Shown: positions 24,991 through 33,251 of the stretch, piece by piece
How positions within the stretch are numbered: position 1 is the stretch's first letter
Layout of the letters: the number at the start of each line of letters is the position of its first letter
Origin: an uncultured bacterium
GTDB taxonomy: Bacteria > Elusimicrobiota > Elusimicrobia > Elusimicrobiales > Elusimicrobiaceae
Length of the DNA: 64,000 nucleotides
Direction: 5' to 3'
Assembly: GCA_949291515.1 (NCBI GenBank)
Contig: CASEVY010000006.1
Span: 1 to 64,000, forward strand
Made by a program: the position numbers and the translations under genes
The notes under the pieces: generated by a model
Told to the model about the DNA's origin: nothing
The model's database searches: none
What the model saw: the letters and a program-made list of their open reading frames with translations, nothing else

Positions 24991-26401
24991 TGGCGGCGGA
25001 TTTATAGAGAACTACACAAGAAACAGAACTTTTGCGTTTTTCATTGTGGTTATAGGCAATTTTATAGGCGCATTGGATTCCAGCGTCGTAAATATAGCTT
25101 TGCCCGTAATGTCAAAATACTTTAATGTCGGCCTGATAGAAATACAGTGGATAGTAACGATATATTGTTTGGGTATAGTAAGCATTTTGCCCATAAGCAG
25201 TAAGCTGGGCAACAAATACGGACAGAACAGGGTATACAGTTGGGGCTTTATGCTTTTTGGGTTAGGTTCGCTGCTATGCGCTTGCTCTACGTTTCTTTTG
25301 GCTTTGATAGTTTCTCGTTTCATACAGGCTTTGGGCGCGGCGATGCTTTTTGCCTTGGCGCAAGGCGTAGTTGCCAGTATGTTTACGGGAGTTAAGAGAG
25401 GCCAATTCCTGGGAATGATAGGCTCCGTAGTGGCTTTGGGCAATATAACTGGGCCGAGTTTGGGCGGAATGCTCTTGGACGCGTTCGGCTGGCAGTCTTT
25501 ATTTTACATAAATTTGCCTTTGGCGGCCTTTGGCGCGTATTTCGCGTATAAGACGCTGCCCAGCGTAAAAAGGCGCAAATTGGGTAAAATAAACTTAAAT
25601 TCCGCCATATTGTTTATAGCTTTGAGTATGTGTTTCTTTACGGCTCTTTCTTTGGCGGAGAAAGCGGGATTTACCAGCCCGCACATACTTTTGATGATAG
25701 GTATTTCGATAGTTTTGGGCATTGTTCTTTTCAGGCACGAGAAGCGCAGCAAAACTCCGCTTCTTAATTTAAGTTTATATTCCAATAAGGTATTCGCCTA
25801 CGGCAATATGGCGATGATGCTTGTATTCATATCAATAAACGTAAACGGGCTGCTTATACCGTTCTATTTGCAGGATATATACGGCTTAAGCGCATTTAAG
25901 ACGGGTACTTTAATTTTGTTTTATTCCGTTCCTTTGATAGTCGTCGCGCCGATAAGCGGGCGTTTGTCCGGCCAAATAGGGGCAAGGAAGCTGACGGTAT
26001 GTTCGATGATGGTTATGATTTGCGGTTTTTTATGGTATATGGGTCTTGGCAGCGAGTTTAAAGAGTATCAGATAATCGTAGGGCAGATTATATTGGGCAT
26101 AAGCAACGGTATGTTTAATTCGCCAAACAATAACAGCATTATGAGTGCGATAGAGCGAAAGTATTACAATGACGCGAGCGGTTTGAACTCTTTGGCGAGG
26201 AATACGGGTATAGTTTTGGGTGTCGCGCTTACGGTAAACATTTTTGACGCTTTGCTTAACTTCTTTCAAAACGGGGGGCGCTCCCATGCTGAGGCTTTTA
26301 TATCGGCTTATCACATAAGTTTGGGCTTGGCCATAATAACAGCCGCTGCGGCCGGCGTTCTTTCTTATTTGGGCAAGGAGCCGGACAAAAAACTGCTTTA
26401 A
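24983..26401 (+). CDS. MFS efflux pump, DHA2 (EmrB/QacA-like) family
   Basis: 472 residues with 12-14 predicted membrane helices. The DHA2 signature LDSSVVNIALPVM lies in the first helix (about residues 27-39), and the motif-A-like SSKLGNKYGQNRVYSWG follows. SRFIQALGAAMLFALAQG and GNITGPSLGGMLLD correspond to motifs B and C of proton antiporters. It would expel drugs or metabolites across the inner membrane using the proton gradient. No EmrA-type adaptor is adjacent. It overlaps the channel gene, suggesting coupled translation and perhaps a shared role in ion or proton balance (inference). A bidirectional terminator follows. Confidence 0.92.
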   Translation: MPDGGGFIENYTRNRTFAFFIVVIGNFIGALDSSVVNIALPVMSKYFNVGLIEIQWIVTIYCLGIVSILPISSKLGNKYGQNRVYSWGFMLFGLGSLLCACSTFLLALIVSRFIQALGAAMLFALAQGVVASMFTGVKRGQFLGMIGSVVALGNITGPSLGGMLLDAFGWQSLFYINLPLAAFGAYFAYKTLPSVKRRKLGKINLNSAILFIALSMCFFTALSLAEKAGFTSPHILLMIGISIVLGIVLFRHEKRSKTPLLNLSLYSNKVFAYGNMAMMLVFISINVNGLLIPFYLQDIYGLSAFKTGTLILFYSVPLIVVAPISGRLSGQIGARKLTVCSMMVMICGFLWYMGLGSEFKEYQIIVGQIILGISNGMFNSPNNNSIMSAIERKYYNDASGLNSLARNTGIVLGVALTVNIFDALLNFFQNGGRSHAEAFISAYHISLGLAIITAAAAGVLSYLGKEPDKKLL

Positions 26402-26417
26402 CTTTTGAATGCGAACT

Positions 26418-26454
26418 AAAAACCGCTTATCTTTCGGATAAGCGGTTTGTTTTA
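26418..26454. terminator. Bidirectional terminator between MFS pump and APC permease
   Basis: AAACCGCTTATC TTTC GGATAAGCGGTTT with T runs in both directions. It separates the convergent MFS pump (+) and amino-acid exchanger (-) genes. Confidence 0.88.
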
Positions 26455-27801
26455 ATTACGGCTTTTTTCTCTTTCTTTTTTTGCTTTTAAAAATATCGGT
26501 ATTCCTATCGCGAAGAATATAGCCGCCATAGCCAAGTATTTAAGATTTGCCGCATAAATAAGCCATAAAGCGTATATGGAGCCCAATACGCCTGTGATCA
26601 TTATTTTGCTTCTGCCGATGCCCCAGTCGCTTTTATAGTGCTTTTTGCGGCCGTTCTGCATCAGATATATGGTGGTTACCAAATAAGCGGGCAGAATCAT
26701 AACTGCGGTTATATTAAGCATAGTTTCCCACGCGTTGGCCGAGAAAAACGCTATGAAAAGTGCCGCTTGCATACATATCGTGGTGATGAGGAGCGAGAAA
26801 GTCGGCGCGGCGTTTTCGTTTTCTTTGGCGAAGGCTTTGGGGAAAGTACCCTCCTTTGCCGCGGCGTAAGGCGCTTCTATTGAGATCAACTCCCAAGAAA
26901 GCCAGGCAAACAGCACCGATATAATCAAGCCCAAATTCATTATAATCGCCCCCGCCTTGCCTATGGCCGCTTCCAGTACGCCCGCCGTAGATGGGTTGGC
27001 GTATGAGGCTATTTCCGCCCTGCTAAGGAACCCGAAAGGCAGCAGGGAAATCAACATATATACCCCCAAGCAGGATAAAAAGCCCAACAAAGTGGCTTTT
27101 GCCACGTCGCTTTGTCTTTTTGCTCTTCCCGATAACACCACCGCCGATTCTATCCCTATAAAGCACCACAGCGTTACCACCATAGTCGCGCGGACATTGC
27201 CCAAAAGTTCTTTAAAGCTGAAAGAACCAGATATAATATTGGCCGTCAGCGCCTCTTTGAAAACGTCCCACTTGAACATTACTAAAGCCGCGATGATAAA
27301 AAATATCAAAGGCATAGTTTTGGCTATCGTTCCAAACAGATTTACCAAAGCCGCAGTCTTTATGCCCTTTCTTATCAGAAACATAAAGGACCATATTATC
27401 AAGCTGGAAAGAAGAAGCGAATTTAAATTGTTCCCCCCCTCGAAATACGGCGGAAAGAAGTAATTTAAAGCCTCCATCATTATAACCGCCATCGCGATAT
27501 TGGAAAACACGTTGGAAAGCCAATAGCCCCAAGCGATAAAGAAGCCCGTCCTCTTCCCGAAGCCGTCTTTTGCGTAAGCGAAAATGCCCGCCGTAAGTTT
27601 CGGCTTGATATTGGATAATATTCTAAAAGTTTCCGCTATAAAGAACATACCCAGCCCGGTAATTATCCACGCCGTAAGCACGGCGTCGGCCGGTGCGGAC
27701 GCGGCCATATTCTGCGGAAGCGAGAATACGCCCGATCCCATCATGGAGCTTACCACAAGCCCGCAAAGGCCCGCGATGCCTAATTTCATTGATGCTTTCA
27801 T
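26452..27801 (-). CDS. APC-family amino-acid exchanger (arginine/agmatine or arginine/ornithine type), copy A
   Basis: 449 residues with about 12 membrane helices. The substrate-binding segment SSMMGSGVFSLPQNMA in helix 1 corresponds to the GSGVF motif of AdiC/ArcD/AaxC antiporters. NYFFPPYFEGGNNLNSLLLSS is shared almost exactly with the neighbouring copy and with the aaxC-like gene at 47.4 kb, so all three are paralogues. The ATG at 27801 lies in an ATGA overlap with the stop of the upstream copy and has AGGGA ahead of it; the longer frame to 27834 is rejected. It probably exchanges a cationic amino acid for its product. The exact substrate cannot be read from the sequence. Confidence 0.9.
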   Translation of the reverse strand: MKASMKLGIAGLCGLVVSSMMGSGVFSLPQNMAASAPADAVLTAWIITGLGMFFIAETFRILSNIKPKLTAGIFAYAKDGFGKRTGFFIAWGYWLSNVFSNIAMAVIMMEALNYFFPPYFEGGNNLNSLLLSSLIIWSFMFLIRKGIKTAALVNLFGTIAKTMPLIFFIIAALVMFKWDVFKEALTANIISGSFSFKELLGNVRATMVVTLWCFIGIESAVVLSGRAKRQSDVAKATLLGFLSCLGVYMLISLLPFGFLSRAEIASYANPSTAGVLEAAIGKAGAIIMNLGLIISVLFAWLSWELISIEAPYAAAKEGTFPKAFAKENENAAPTFSLLITTICMQAALFIAFFSANAWETMLNITAVMILPAYLVTTIYLMQNGRKKHYKSDWGIGRSKIMITGVLGSIYALWLIYAANLKYLAMAAIFFAIGIPIFLKAKKEREKSRN

Positions 27802-29183
27802 TTTATTCCCTTTCTTTGTTTGGCGGCGGCCCAATATACGGGTATGCCCGCGGCGAAGAATATTACCGCCATCGCCAAATATTTAAGATTTGCCGCGTAT
27901 ATCAGCCATAAAGAATATATTATCCCAACAGAACCGATAAATATCGCCTTAGGCCTGCTGACGTTGCACGTCCGGCTGAACTTCTTTTTGCGCGATATTT
28001 TAAACAAGTATAAAGTGGTTATAAAATATACCGGCAGTATCATTACGCTGGTTATGCTGAGCATAGTATTCCAAGCGTCGGCCGAGAAGAAGGCTATCAA
28101 AAGCGTTATTTGTGTGGTAATAGTCGTTATCAAAAGCGAAAATACCGGCACTTCTTTCTTGTTCTCTTTCAAGAATATTTTGGGATATAATCCCTTGCCC
28201 GCCGCGCTGAAGGGCACTTCCGTCGATATTATAACCCAAGACAGCCAGGAAAACAGAACCGATACCATAAGGCCCGCTATCATTATCAGCCCGCCCGTCT
28301 TGCCTATTATTTGTTCAAGCACGCCCGCGGTAGACGGATTGGGAAAGGCCGATATTTCCCCTCTTTGCAGTATCCCCAAAGGCAGCAGCGATATAAGTAT
28401 GTAACATATCAGACAGATAAAAAATCCGCCCAAAGTGGCGCGAGAAACGTCCTTTTGGCGTTTGGCCCTGCTGGATAATACCACCGCCGTTTCCACACCG
28501 ATAAACGCCCATATCGTAACAAGCATTGTATTTTTGACTTCCGCCATCATAAACGAGAAGCTGAACTCGGGCGAATGTATGGTGCTTAAGACATCGGTTT
28601 TTATAATTTCCCAGTCAAATGCAAGCAGACACACCGCTATGAAAACGAATACGGGCACCAATTTAAAGCAAGTGCCTATAAAATTTACTATCGTGGCCGT
28701 TTTTATCCCTCTGCGGATCAGAAAGAAAAACAGCCATATTATCGCGCTGGAAAGAAGAAGCGAATTTAAATTGTTCCCCCCCTCGAAATACGGCGGAAAG
28801 AAATAATTTAAAGCCTCCATCAATATTACGGCAAGCCCCGTATTGGCGCATATATTGCAAAGCCAGTATCCCCACGCTATAAAAAAACCCGCCCCGGGGC
28901 CGAAGCCTTCCTGCGCGTAGGAATATATCCCCGAAGCCATTTCCGGTTTGATTTTTGCCAAAAGATGAAAAGTATACACTATGCAGAACATTCCCAGCCC
29001 GGTAATCAGCCAAGCCGCTATTATTGAGGCCGCACCCGCACCCTGCGCCATATTTTGCGGCAGGGAATATACGCCTGAGCCTATCATAGAACTTATCACT
29101 ACTCCTATTAAACCCCAAAGACTGAGTTTAACGGTATAATTTTTATCTGTTTTTACTGCCGCTTCATCGGGATACTCTTTCAT
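27798..29183 (-). CDS. APC-family amino-acid exchanger, copy B
   Basis: 461 residues, first gene of a two-gene unit with copy A (four-base ATGA overlap). SSMIGSGVYSLPQNMAQGAG in helix 1 and EVPFSAAGKGLYPK in a later loop are typical of basic-amino-acid antiporters. GVETAVVLSSRAKRQKDVSRAT marks the conserved helix 6-7 region. A weak GAGAG ribosome site precedes the ATG. The leader contains a terminator-like hairpin (29214-29240), so expression may be controlled by attenuation. With copy A and the aaxC gene, the window encodes three related exchangers, suggesting dependence on amino-acid exchange for energy or pH control. Confidence 0.9.
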   Translation of the reverse strand: MKEYPDEAAVKTDKNYTVKLSLWGLIGVVISSMIGSGVYSLPQNMAQGAGAASIIAAWLITGLGMFCIVYTFHLLAKIKPEMASGIYSYAQEGFGPGAGFFIAWGYWLCNICANTGLAVILMEALNYFFPPYFEGGNNLNSLLLSSAIIWLFFFLIRRGIKTATIVNFIGTCFKLVPVFVFIAVCLLAFDWEIIKTDVLSTIHSPEFSFSFMMAEVKNTMLVTIWAFIGVETAVVLSSRAKRQKDVSRATLGGFFICLICYILISLLPLGILQRGEISAFPNPSTAGVLEQIIGKTGGLIMIAGLMVSVLFSWLSWVIISTEVPFSAAGKGLYPKIFLKENKKEVPVFSLLITTITTQITLLIAFFSADAWNTMLSITSVMILPVYFITTLYLFKISRKKKFSRTCNVSRPKAIFIGSVGIIYSLWLIYAANLKYLAMAVIFFAAGIPVYWAAAKQRKGIK

Positions 29184-29213
29184 CTCTCGTAACTTTGCAC
29201 CTTCCTTATAAAA

Positions 29214-29240
29214 AAAATAAGCGTTTTAAAAAACGCTAAT
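29214..29240 (-). promoter_or_regulatory. Terminator-like hairpin in the leader of the APC permease pair (possible attenuator)
   Basis: Minus strand: AGCGTTTT-TT-AAAACGCT followed by TATTTTTTTT, ending about 30 bases before the ATG at 29183. The LexA-like gene upstream already has its own terminator (29371-29396), so this second hairpin is in the right place to control the permeases. No antiterminator fold or known riboswitch was recognised. Confidence 0.5.
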
Positions 29241-29367
29241 AAAAATTTTACTAAATTTTGATGTTTTCTTTTATATGTTTTTCCAATTGACTTTTGTGCT
29301 CCGTCCTGAAACTTGATATCTTTTGACATTAGCCCTTATATCTTTAAATTAAAGACAAATTAAAGAC

Positions 29368-29398
29368 AAAAAAGTCCCCGCCAAAGCGGCGGGAACTA
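29368..29398 (-). terminator. Terminator of the LexA-like gene
   Basis: Minus strand: TCCCGCCGC TTT GCGGCGGGGA-type stem (CCCGCC/GGCGGG) followed by CTTTTTTG, about 30 bases past the stop. Confidence 0.85.
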
Positions 29399-29428
29399 TC
29401 CATTTATCCTCTTATTGTTTCCCTTTGT

Positions 29429-30034
29429 TTATAATCCTCTTTTTAAAATACTCCTTACTATGCCCGCTATTTTGAAAGACTCTTTATCGGCGATTATCGG
29501 CGCGTAATGTTTGTTGTCCGATACCAAAAGAATATTGCCGCTTCTTTTATCCGGCACGAAGCGTTTTATCATCGTTTCGCCGTTGTTGGAACAGACTATA
29601 ACGTCGCGTTCGCGGGGAGCGTCGTTCTTTTCCACTATTATCCAGTCTTTCGGGTGGATAAGTTCCGTCATTGAATCGCCTTTGGCTTCCACCATAAATC
29701 CTTTTGATACGGGAAAGTTCACCATAGACGGGTCCACCGGTACTACTCTGCTGGGCGTGCCGTCAAGGATTGTACCCGCCGGGCCGCATTTAGCCATACC
29801 GTAAAGCGGCAGGTAGAGGACATTATCCTCCGTATTTTTTATGTAATACTGTTGAGCATTGGCGGCGCTGCGTGTTATATAGCCTTTCTTTTCCAGCTGG
29901 GTTATGTGATAGTGGACAACGCTTTTGCTGGAAATATCCATTTGCAAGGCCAGTTCCTCCATTGTGAGAGGATTATCCTGATGTTCCTTTAGCAGTTTTA
30001 GAAGTTTCTCCTGATTGGGGTGAAGTTTCCTCAT
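29429..30034 (-). CDS. LexA-like self-cleaving repressor
   Basis: 201 residues. The N-terminal winged helix (residues 5-55, MEELALQMDISSKSVVHYHITQLEKKGY) resembles that of LexA. The C-terminal half is an S24 peptidase. The cleavage site would be Cys83-Gly84 (AKCGPAG), as in UmuD and some phage repressors rather than the Ala-Gly of E. coli LexA. The catalytic Ser121 (KGDSM) and Lys157 (TMIKRF) are present. It probably represses SOS-type or prophage genes and is inactivated through RecA. The 5' region has repeated GAACAAT sites (30073-30094), consistent with autoregulation. It stands alone with its own terminator. Confidence 0.88.
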   Translation of the reverse strand: MRKLHPNQEKLLKLLKEHQDNPLTMEELALQMDISSKSVVHYHITQLEKKGYITRSAANAQQYYIKNTEDNVLYLPLYGMAKCGPAGTILDGTPSRVVPVDPSMVNFPVSKGFMVEAKGDSMTELIHPKDWIIVEKNDAPRERDVIVCSNNGETMIKRFVPDKRSGNILLVSDNKHYAPIIADKESFKIAGIVRSILKRGL

Positions 30035-30072
30035 AATATCCCTCTAATTATAAAATAAAAAATTATTTTATT

Positions 30073-30094
30073 AACATTGTTCCACATATTGTTC
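30073..30094 (-). promoter_or_regulatory. Candidate operator of the LexA-like repressor
   Basis: Minus strand: AGAACAATATGTGGAACAAT, a direct repeat of GAACAAT with 12-base periodicity. The second copy continues to GTT, giving AACA-A-TGTT dyad symmetry. It lies about 40-60 bases before the repressor ATG in an AT-rich region with TATTAT boxes. It resembles the GAAC...GTTC form of Gram-positive-type SOS boxes. Confidence 0.5.
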
Positions 30095-30234
30095 TAATAA
30101 TATAATAAATAAATTTTAAATTTGCAATATTTTTTTGTATTAGACAAATAATAAGCTCAAGCAGGTAAAGAGAGCGAAAAAACAGAGATTTTCCAAGGAC
30201 TTGTCTTTCTTATAGACGCTTTAAATTTTTCCAT

Positions 30235-30268
30235 AAAAAAAGCCCCCGCAAAGCGGGGGCTTATAAAA
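30235..30268 (-). terminator. Terminator of the organophosphate antiporter
   Basis: Minus strand: AGCCCCCGC TTT GCGGGGGCT followed by TTTTTTATGG, about 16 bases after the stop. Confidence 0.92.
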
Positions 30269-30277
30269 AGACGATTT

Positions 30278-31657
30278 CTATTTATGGGCGTCCGGTGCAG
30301 CTTCCTTTTTCCATGTGGTGGAAATTAAAGCGCCGGCTATAATACAAGCTATGATGCAGGATATGAATACGCCGTGCCAACCATAGTGCTTGCTGATAAA
30401 AGCCGCGCCGCTTGATGAAAGCATAGCGCCGAAATAACCGAACATACCGGTAAAACCGCAGGCCGCGGATACCGATTCTTGGGTTACGATACGGCTTGTC
30501 TGAACGCCGCCGGCCAAGTTTTGAGGACCGTCGACGAAGAACCCGATGAAAGCGGCCAACAAGGAAGTCCAGAAGAAAGCGTCGGTGCCGGCGACTTTAT
30601 AGAAGCCCCAGCAGCTGGCGGCCAAAATGGCCAAATAGATTAAGTTCATCTGGGTGCAGCGGCCTTGGAAGAATTTATCGGCCAAGTAACCGGCTACGAT
30701 ACCGCCCGGCATACCGAGGAACGGCATCCATTTCAAAGCGGAAACGGCCGCGTCCTGCGCGAAGCCTCTGTCTTCCACCAAGAATAAGGTACCCCAGTCC
30801 AAAGTGGCGAAGCGTACGTAGTATACGAATACGTAAGAAAGCGCCAAGGCCCACAGGAACGGGTTGCCGAATACGTGTTTTTTGAGAATTTGCCAGTGGG
30901 AAAGACCGGTGTCTTTCTTAATGGGCATAGGGTCGTTTTTGTATTCATCGATAGGCGGCAAACCGACGGTAGTCGGTTTATCGGTAAGGAAGAATAAGAG
31001 GAAAATGCTGTAACAGATACCCATAATGGCGGGTATAATGAATGCCATTCTCCATAAGTCGAATTTGAGTAAATATGTTATCAATACGCCGACGAAGAAC
31101 GCGCCGAACGTATGACTGGAGGACCATAAAGTCCATTTCGTCGCCCTCTCGCTGGGGGAGAACCAATAGACCAAACCTTTAGCGACCGGAGGGAACCCCA
31201 TTGACTGGAAAATACCGTTTAAACCCCAAGCAAACGCCGCGAAGGCTAGCAAGGGGATTGTCATATGGGTCTTGGCTACCCAAGCCTGCAAATCGGGCAG
31301 GAACGGGAAGGCCAAGTTTACCAACGAGGAGCAGAAAAGACCCAAAGCCATTACGGATCTTATATTGCATTTGTCTGCCATTACGCCGCTGAGGAACTTG
31401 CCTACGCCGTAGGTGGCGTAGATGGTTGTGCCGATAATACCGAGCTGTATTACGTCAAAACCGAAATTGTCTTTAAGCGCAGGTTTTACGAAGTCAAGGT
31501 TTTTCCTTGTGAAGTAAAAGAGCGCGTAGCCGAAGTACATGCCGAAGAACATTTTTATACGCCATATCGTATATGTTCTTTTTATTACTTTTTCGTCTGT
31601 TAATCTTTGGTCAGCATCTTTGAGAGGCTTCATCCAGTTGATAAACTTTGATAACAT
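30278..31657 (-). CDS. Organophosphate:phosphate antiporter (GlpT/UhpT family)
   Basis: 459 residues with 12 predicted membrane helices. The family signatures GYALFYFTRKNLDF near helix 1 and GYLADKFFQG in the second half, and the conserved basic residues (RK in helix 1; second-half R), match the OPA family of the MFS. Such proteins import glycerol-3-phosphate or hexose-6-phosphates in exchange for inorganic phosphate. NGIFQSMGFPPVAKGLVYWF is typical of this group. The exact sugar phosphate cannot be decided. AGGAG precedes the ATG. It is a single-gene unit. Use of phosphorylated sugars fits the glycolytic setting given by pyruvate kinase and the PTS permease. Confidence 0.92.
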   Translation of the reverse strand: MLSKFINWMKPLKDADQRLTDEKVIKRTYTIWRIKMFFGMYFGYALFYFTRKNLDFVKPALKDNFGFDVIQLGIIGTTIYATYGVGKFLSGVMADKCNIRSVMALGLFCSSLVNLAFPFLPDLQAWVAKTHMTIPLLAFAAFAWGLNGIFQSMGFPPVAKGLVYWFSPSERATKWTLWSSSHTFGAFFVGVLITYLLKFDLWRMAFIIPAIMGICYSIFLLFFLTDKPTTVGLPPIDEYKNDPMPIKKDTGLSHWQILKKHVFGNPFLWALALSYVFVYYVRFATLDWGTLFLVEDRGFAQDAAVSALKWMPFLGMPGGIVAGYLADKFFQGRCTQMNLIYLAILAASCWGFYKVAGTDAFFWTSLLAAFIGFFVDGPQNLAGGVQTSRIVTQESVSAACGFTGMFGYFGAMLSSSGAAFISKHYGWHGVFISCIIACIIAGALISTTWKKEAAPDAHK

Positions 31658-31840
31658 ATTTTCTCCTGTCTATAATATACAAGAACAAGACAAAACAAAC
31701 ACAAAACGTCATTATCCCCGCATTTGGTGGGATGTAAGCCTTTCTTTTGCCTTGTTTTTGCGTCTACAAAAGAATTGTAACATAAAATAGTTCCAAATAC
31801 AAACGACTTTTTTATTTAAATTTACGTCGTCAGAAACGAT

Positions 31841-31884
31841 AAAAATCAAGACCTATTGATTTTTCCCGCCCTATTTGATAATTT
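31841..31884 (+). promoter_or_regulatory. Promoter of the sirtuin gene with overlapping dyad
   Basis: A 24-base inverted repeat (31841-31864; arms AAAAATCA and TGATTTTT) overlaps the -35 TTGATT (31856-31861). After a 17-base spacer comes TAATTT (31879-31884) with an extended TGA. The predicted start is near 31891, only about three bases before the ATG, so the mRNA would be essentially leaderless. The dyad could bind a repressor. Confidence 0.55.
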
Positions 31885-31893
31885 TATCGTTAT

Positions 31894-32622
31894 ATGTTAC
31901 AGGACGCCATAAAAACTATTAAGAACGCCAAAGCGCTTGTCGCTTTTACCGGCGCGGGTATTTCCGTGGAGAGCGGCATTCCCCCCTTCCGCGGCGCGGG
32001 CGGGTTATGGGAAAGGTATGACCCTTCCGCTATCGATATTGATTTCTTTTATTCAAACCCCAAAGAGTCTTGGCGGGAAATGAAGAAGATATTTTTTAAT
32101 TCAATGGGCCGGGCCGAACCCAATGCCGCGCATAAAGTGCTTGCCGATTGGGAAAAGAAGGGCCTTCTTAAGGGTATCATAACCCAAAATATCGACAATT
32201 TACACCAGAAAGCCGGCAGCGTCAACGTAAAAGAATTCCACGGCACCATAAACTATTTGCTTTGCACGGGCTGCGGGAAGCGTTATCATTTAAGCGAAGT
32301 CGATTTGAATGCGGAACTGCCTTCCTGCAAAGCCTGCGGCGCTTTTTTGAAGCCCGATTTCATATTTTACGGAGAGGGCATCAACCCCAAAGTATATCAG
32401 GAAAGTTTTGATTTGGCTTACTGCGCCGACGTTATGCTCGTTATAGGCACCTCTGGCGAGGTTATGCCCGCGTGTTCCCTGCCGTTGACGGCCAAGCAAA
32501 ACGGGGCTAAAATAATAGAGATAAATACTTTGCCCTCCACTTATACCGATTCGATATCGGATTTCTACTTCGAGCGCAAAGCGGGCGAATTGTTTGAGGA
32601 GATTGCAAAAGCATTTAGATAA
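31894..32622 (+). CDS. cobB: Sir2-family NAD-dependent protein deacylase (CobB-like)
   Basis: 242 residues. It would remove acyl groups from lysines with NAD+ as cosubstrate. The NAD-binding GAGISVESGIPPFRG (residues 20-34), QNIDNLHQKAG with the catalytic His nearby (ELHG equivalent, KEFHGTIN), and a four-Cys zinc site (CTGC...CKAC, about 128-152) are all visible, followed by VIGTSGEVMPA. Length is normal for bacterial class III/U sirtuins. It has no ribosome site and seems to be read from a leaderless message. A convergent gene, cdd, lies downstream beyond a terminator. Confidence 0.95.
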   Translation: MLQDAIKTIKNAKALVAFTGAGISVESGIPPFRGAGGLWERYDPSAIDIDFFYSNPKESWREMKKIFFNSMGRAEPNAAHKVLADWEKKGLLKGIITQNIDNLHQKAGSVNVKEFHGTINYLLCTGCGKRYHLSEVDLNAELPSCKACGAFLKPDFIFYGEGINPKVYQESFDLAYCADVMLVIGTSGEVMPACSLPLTAKQNGAKIIEINTLPSTYTDSISDFYFERKAGELFEEIAKAFR

Positions 32623-32676
32623 ATTGTATATTTTAAGTTCCACAGGCCCTGCCCTTACCCCCGGCGGGGCCACCAT

Positions 32677-32716
32677 TAAAAAATCCGGTTTGCGTTCGCA
32701 GGCCGGATTTTGTTTT
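32677..32716. terminator. Bidirectional terminator between sirtuin and cytidine deaminase
   Basis: AAATCCGG (32681-32688) pairs with CCGGATTT (32703-32710), with an inner GCG/CGC stem and A/T runs outside. A second GC-rich hairpin (GGCCC...GGGCC) lies just before it at about 32644-32672. Confidence 0.82.
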
Positions 32717-32727
32717 TGGGAGAAATT

Positions 32728-33186
32728 CTATTTTTTCTTTTTCTTTTTTGTCGTTTTCTCCAAAGCCTTAGGAGTGAAAGGGAAGGGATAGAAATCTTTT
32801 AGTTTTTTGCAGGATATTCTTCCCGGCTTGCCGGAGGACAAATCCGCCGTACATATCGGCATATCCGGCTTGGCGAATTCCGCCATAACCTGCCGGCACG
32901 CGCCGCAAGGCGTGCTTAGGGGCCCCAAGTCTTTTTGGCTGAAGACTATTACCAAAGCCTTAATTTCCCGCTCGCCTGATCCTACGGCGGAGAAGATGGC
33001 GTTCCTTTCCGCGCATACCGTAAGCCCGTAAGAGGCGTTTTCTATATTGGTGCCTCTGTATATCTTACCGCTGCCCGCCAAAAGAGCGGCGCCCACTTTA
33101 AATTTTGAGTAAGGAGAGTAAGAATTATTCATAGCCTGCGCCGCGTTTGATAGTAATTCGTCCAAAAGCTTTTTGGAAAGTTTCAT
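32728..33186 (-). CDS. cdd: Cytidine deaminase
   Basis: 152 residues, a homotetrameric-type cytidine deaminase converting cytidine and deoxycytidine to uridine and deoxyuridine in pyrimidine salvage. SYSPYSKFKVGAALL (about 22-36) binds substrate. TVCAERNAIFSA (about 56-67) carries the first Cys ligand and catalytic Glu, and PCGACRQVMAEF (about 92) carries the other two Cys ligands. The C terminus is extended by a run of lysines (TTKKKKKK) encoded by a pure A tract, which may be length-variable. It ends 12 bases from the shared terminator. Confidence 0.95.
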   Translation of the reverse strand: MKLSKKLLDELLSNAAQAMNNSYSPYSKFKVGAALLAGSGKIYRGTNIENASYGLTVCAERNAIFSAVGSGEREIKALVIVFSQKDLGPLSTPCGACRQVMAEFAKPDMPICTADLSSGKPGRISCKKLKDFYPFPFTPKALEKTTKKKKKK

Positions 33187-33251
33187 AAATACGCTCCTTG
33201 TTTAAGTGTCTTTAGATTATAGCATAAAGAAAAAATTTGTTTAAGGTAAGT

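Noticed and set aside
29339-29372. Short direct repeat TTAAAGACAAA before the APC pair, considered as CRISPR-like
   Set aside because: Only two copies, in tandem without spacers, in low-complexity AT-rich DNA; no cas gene nearby.
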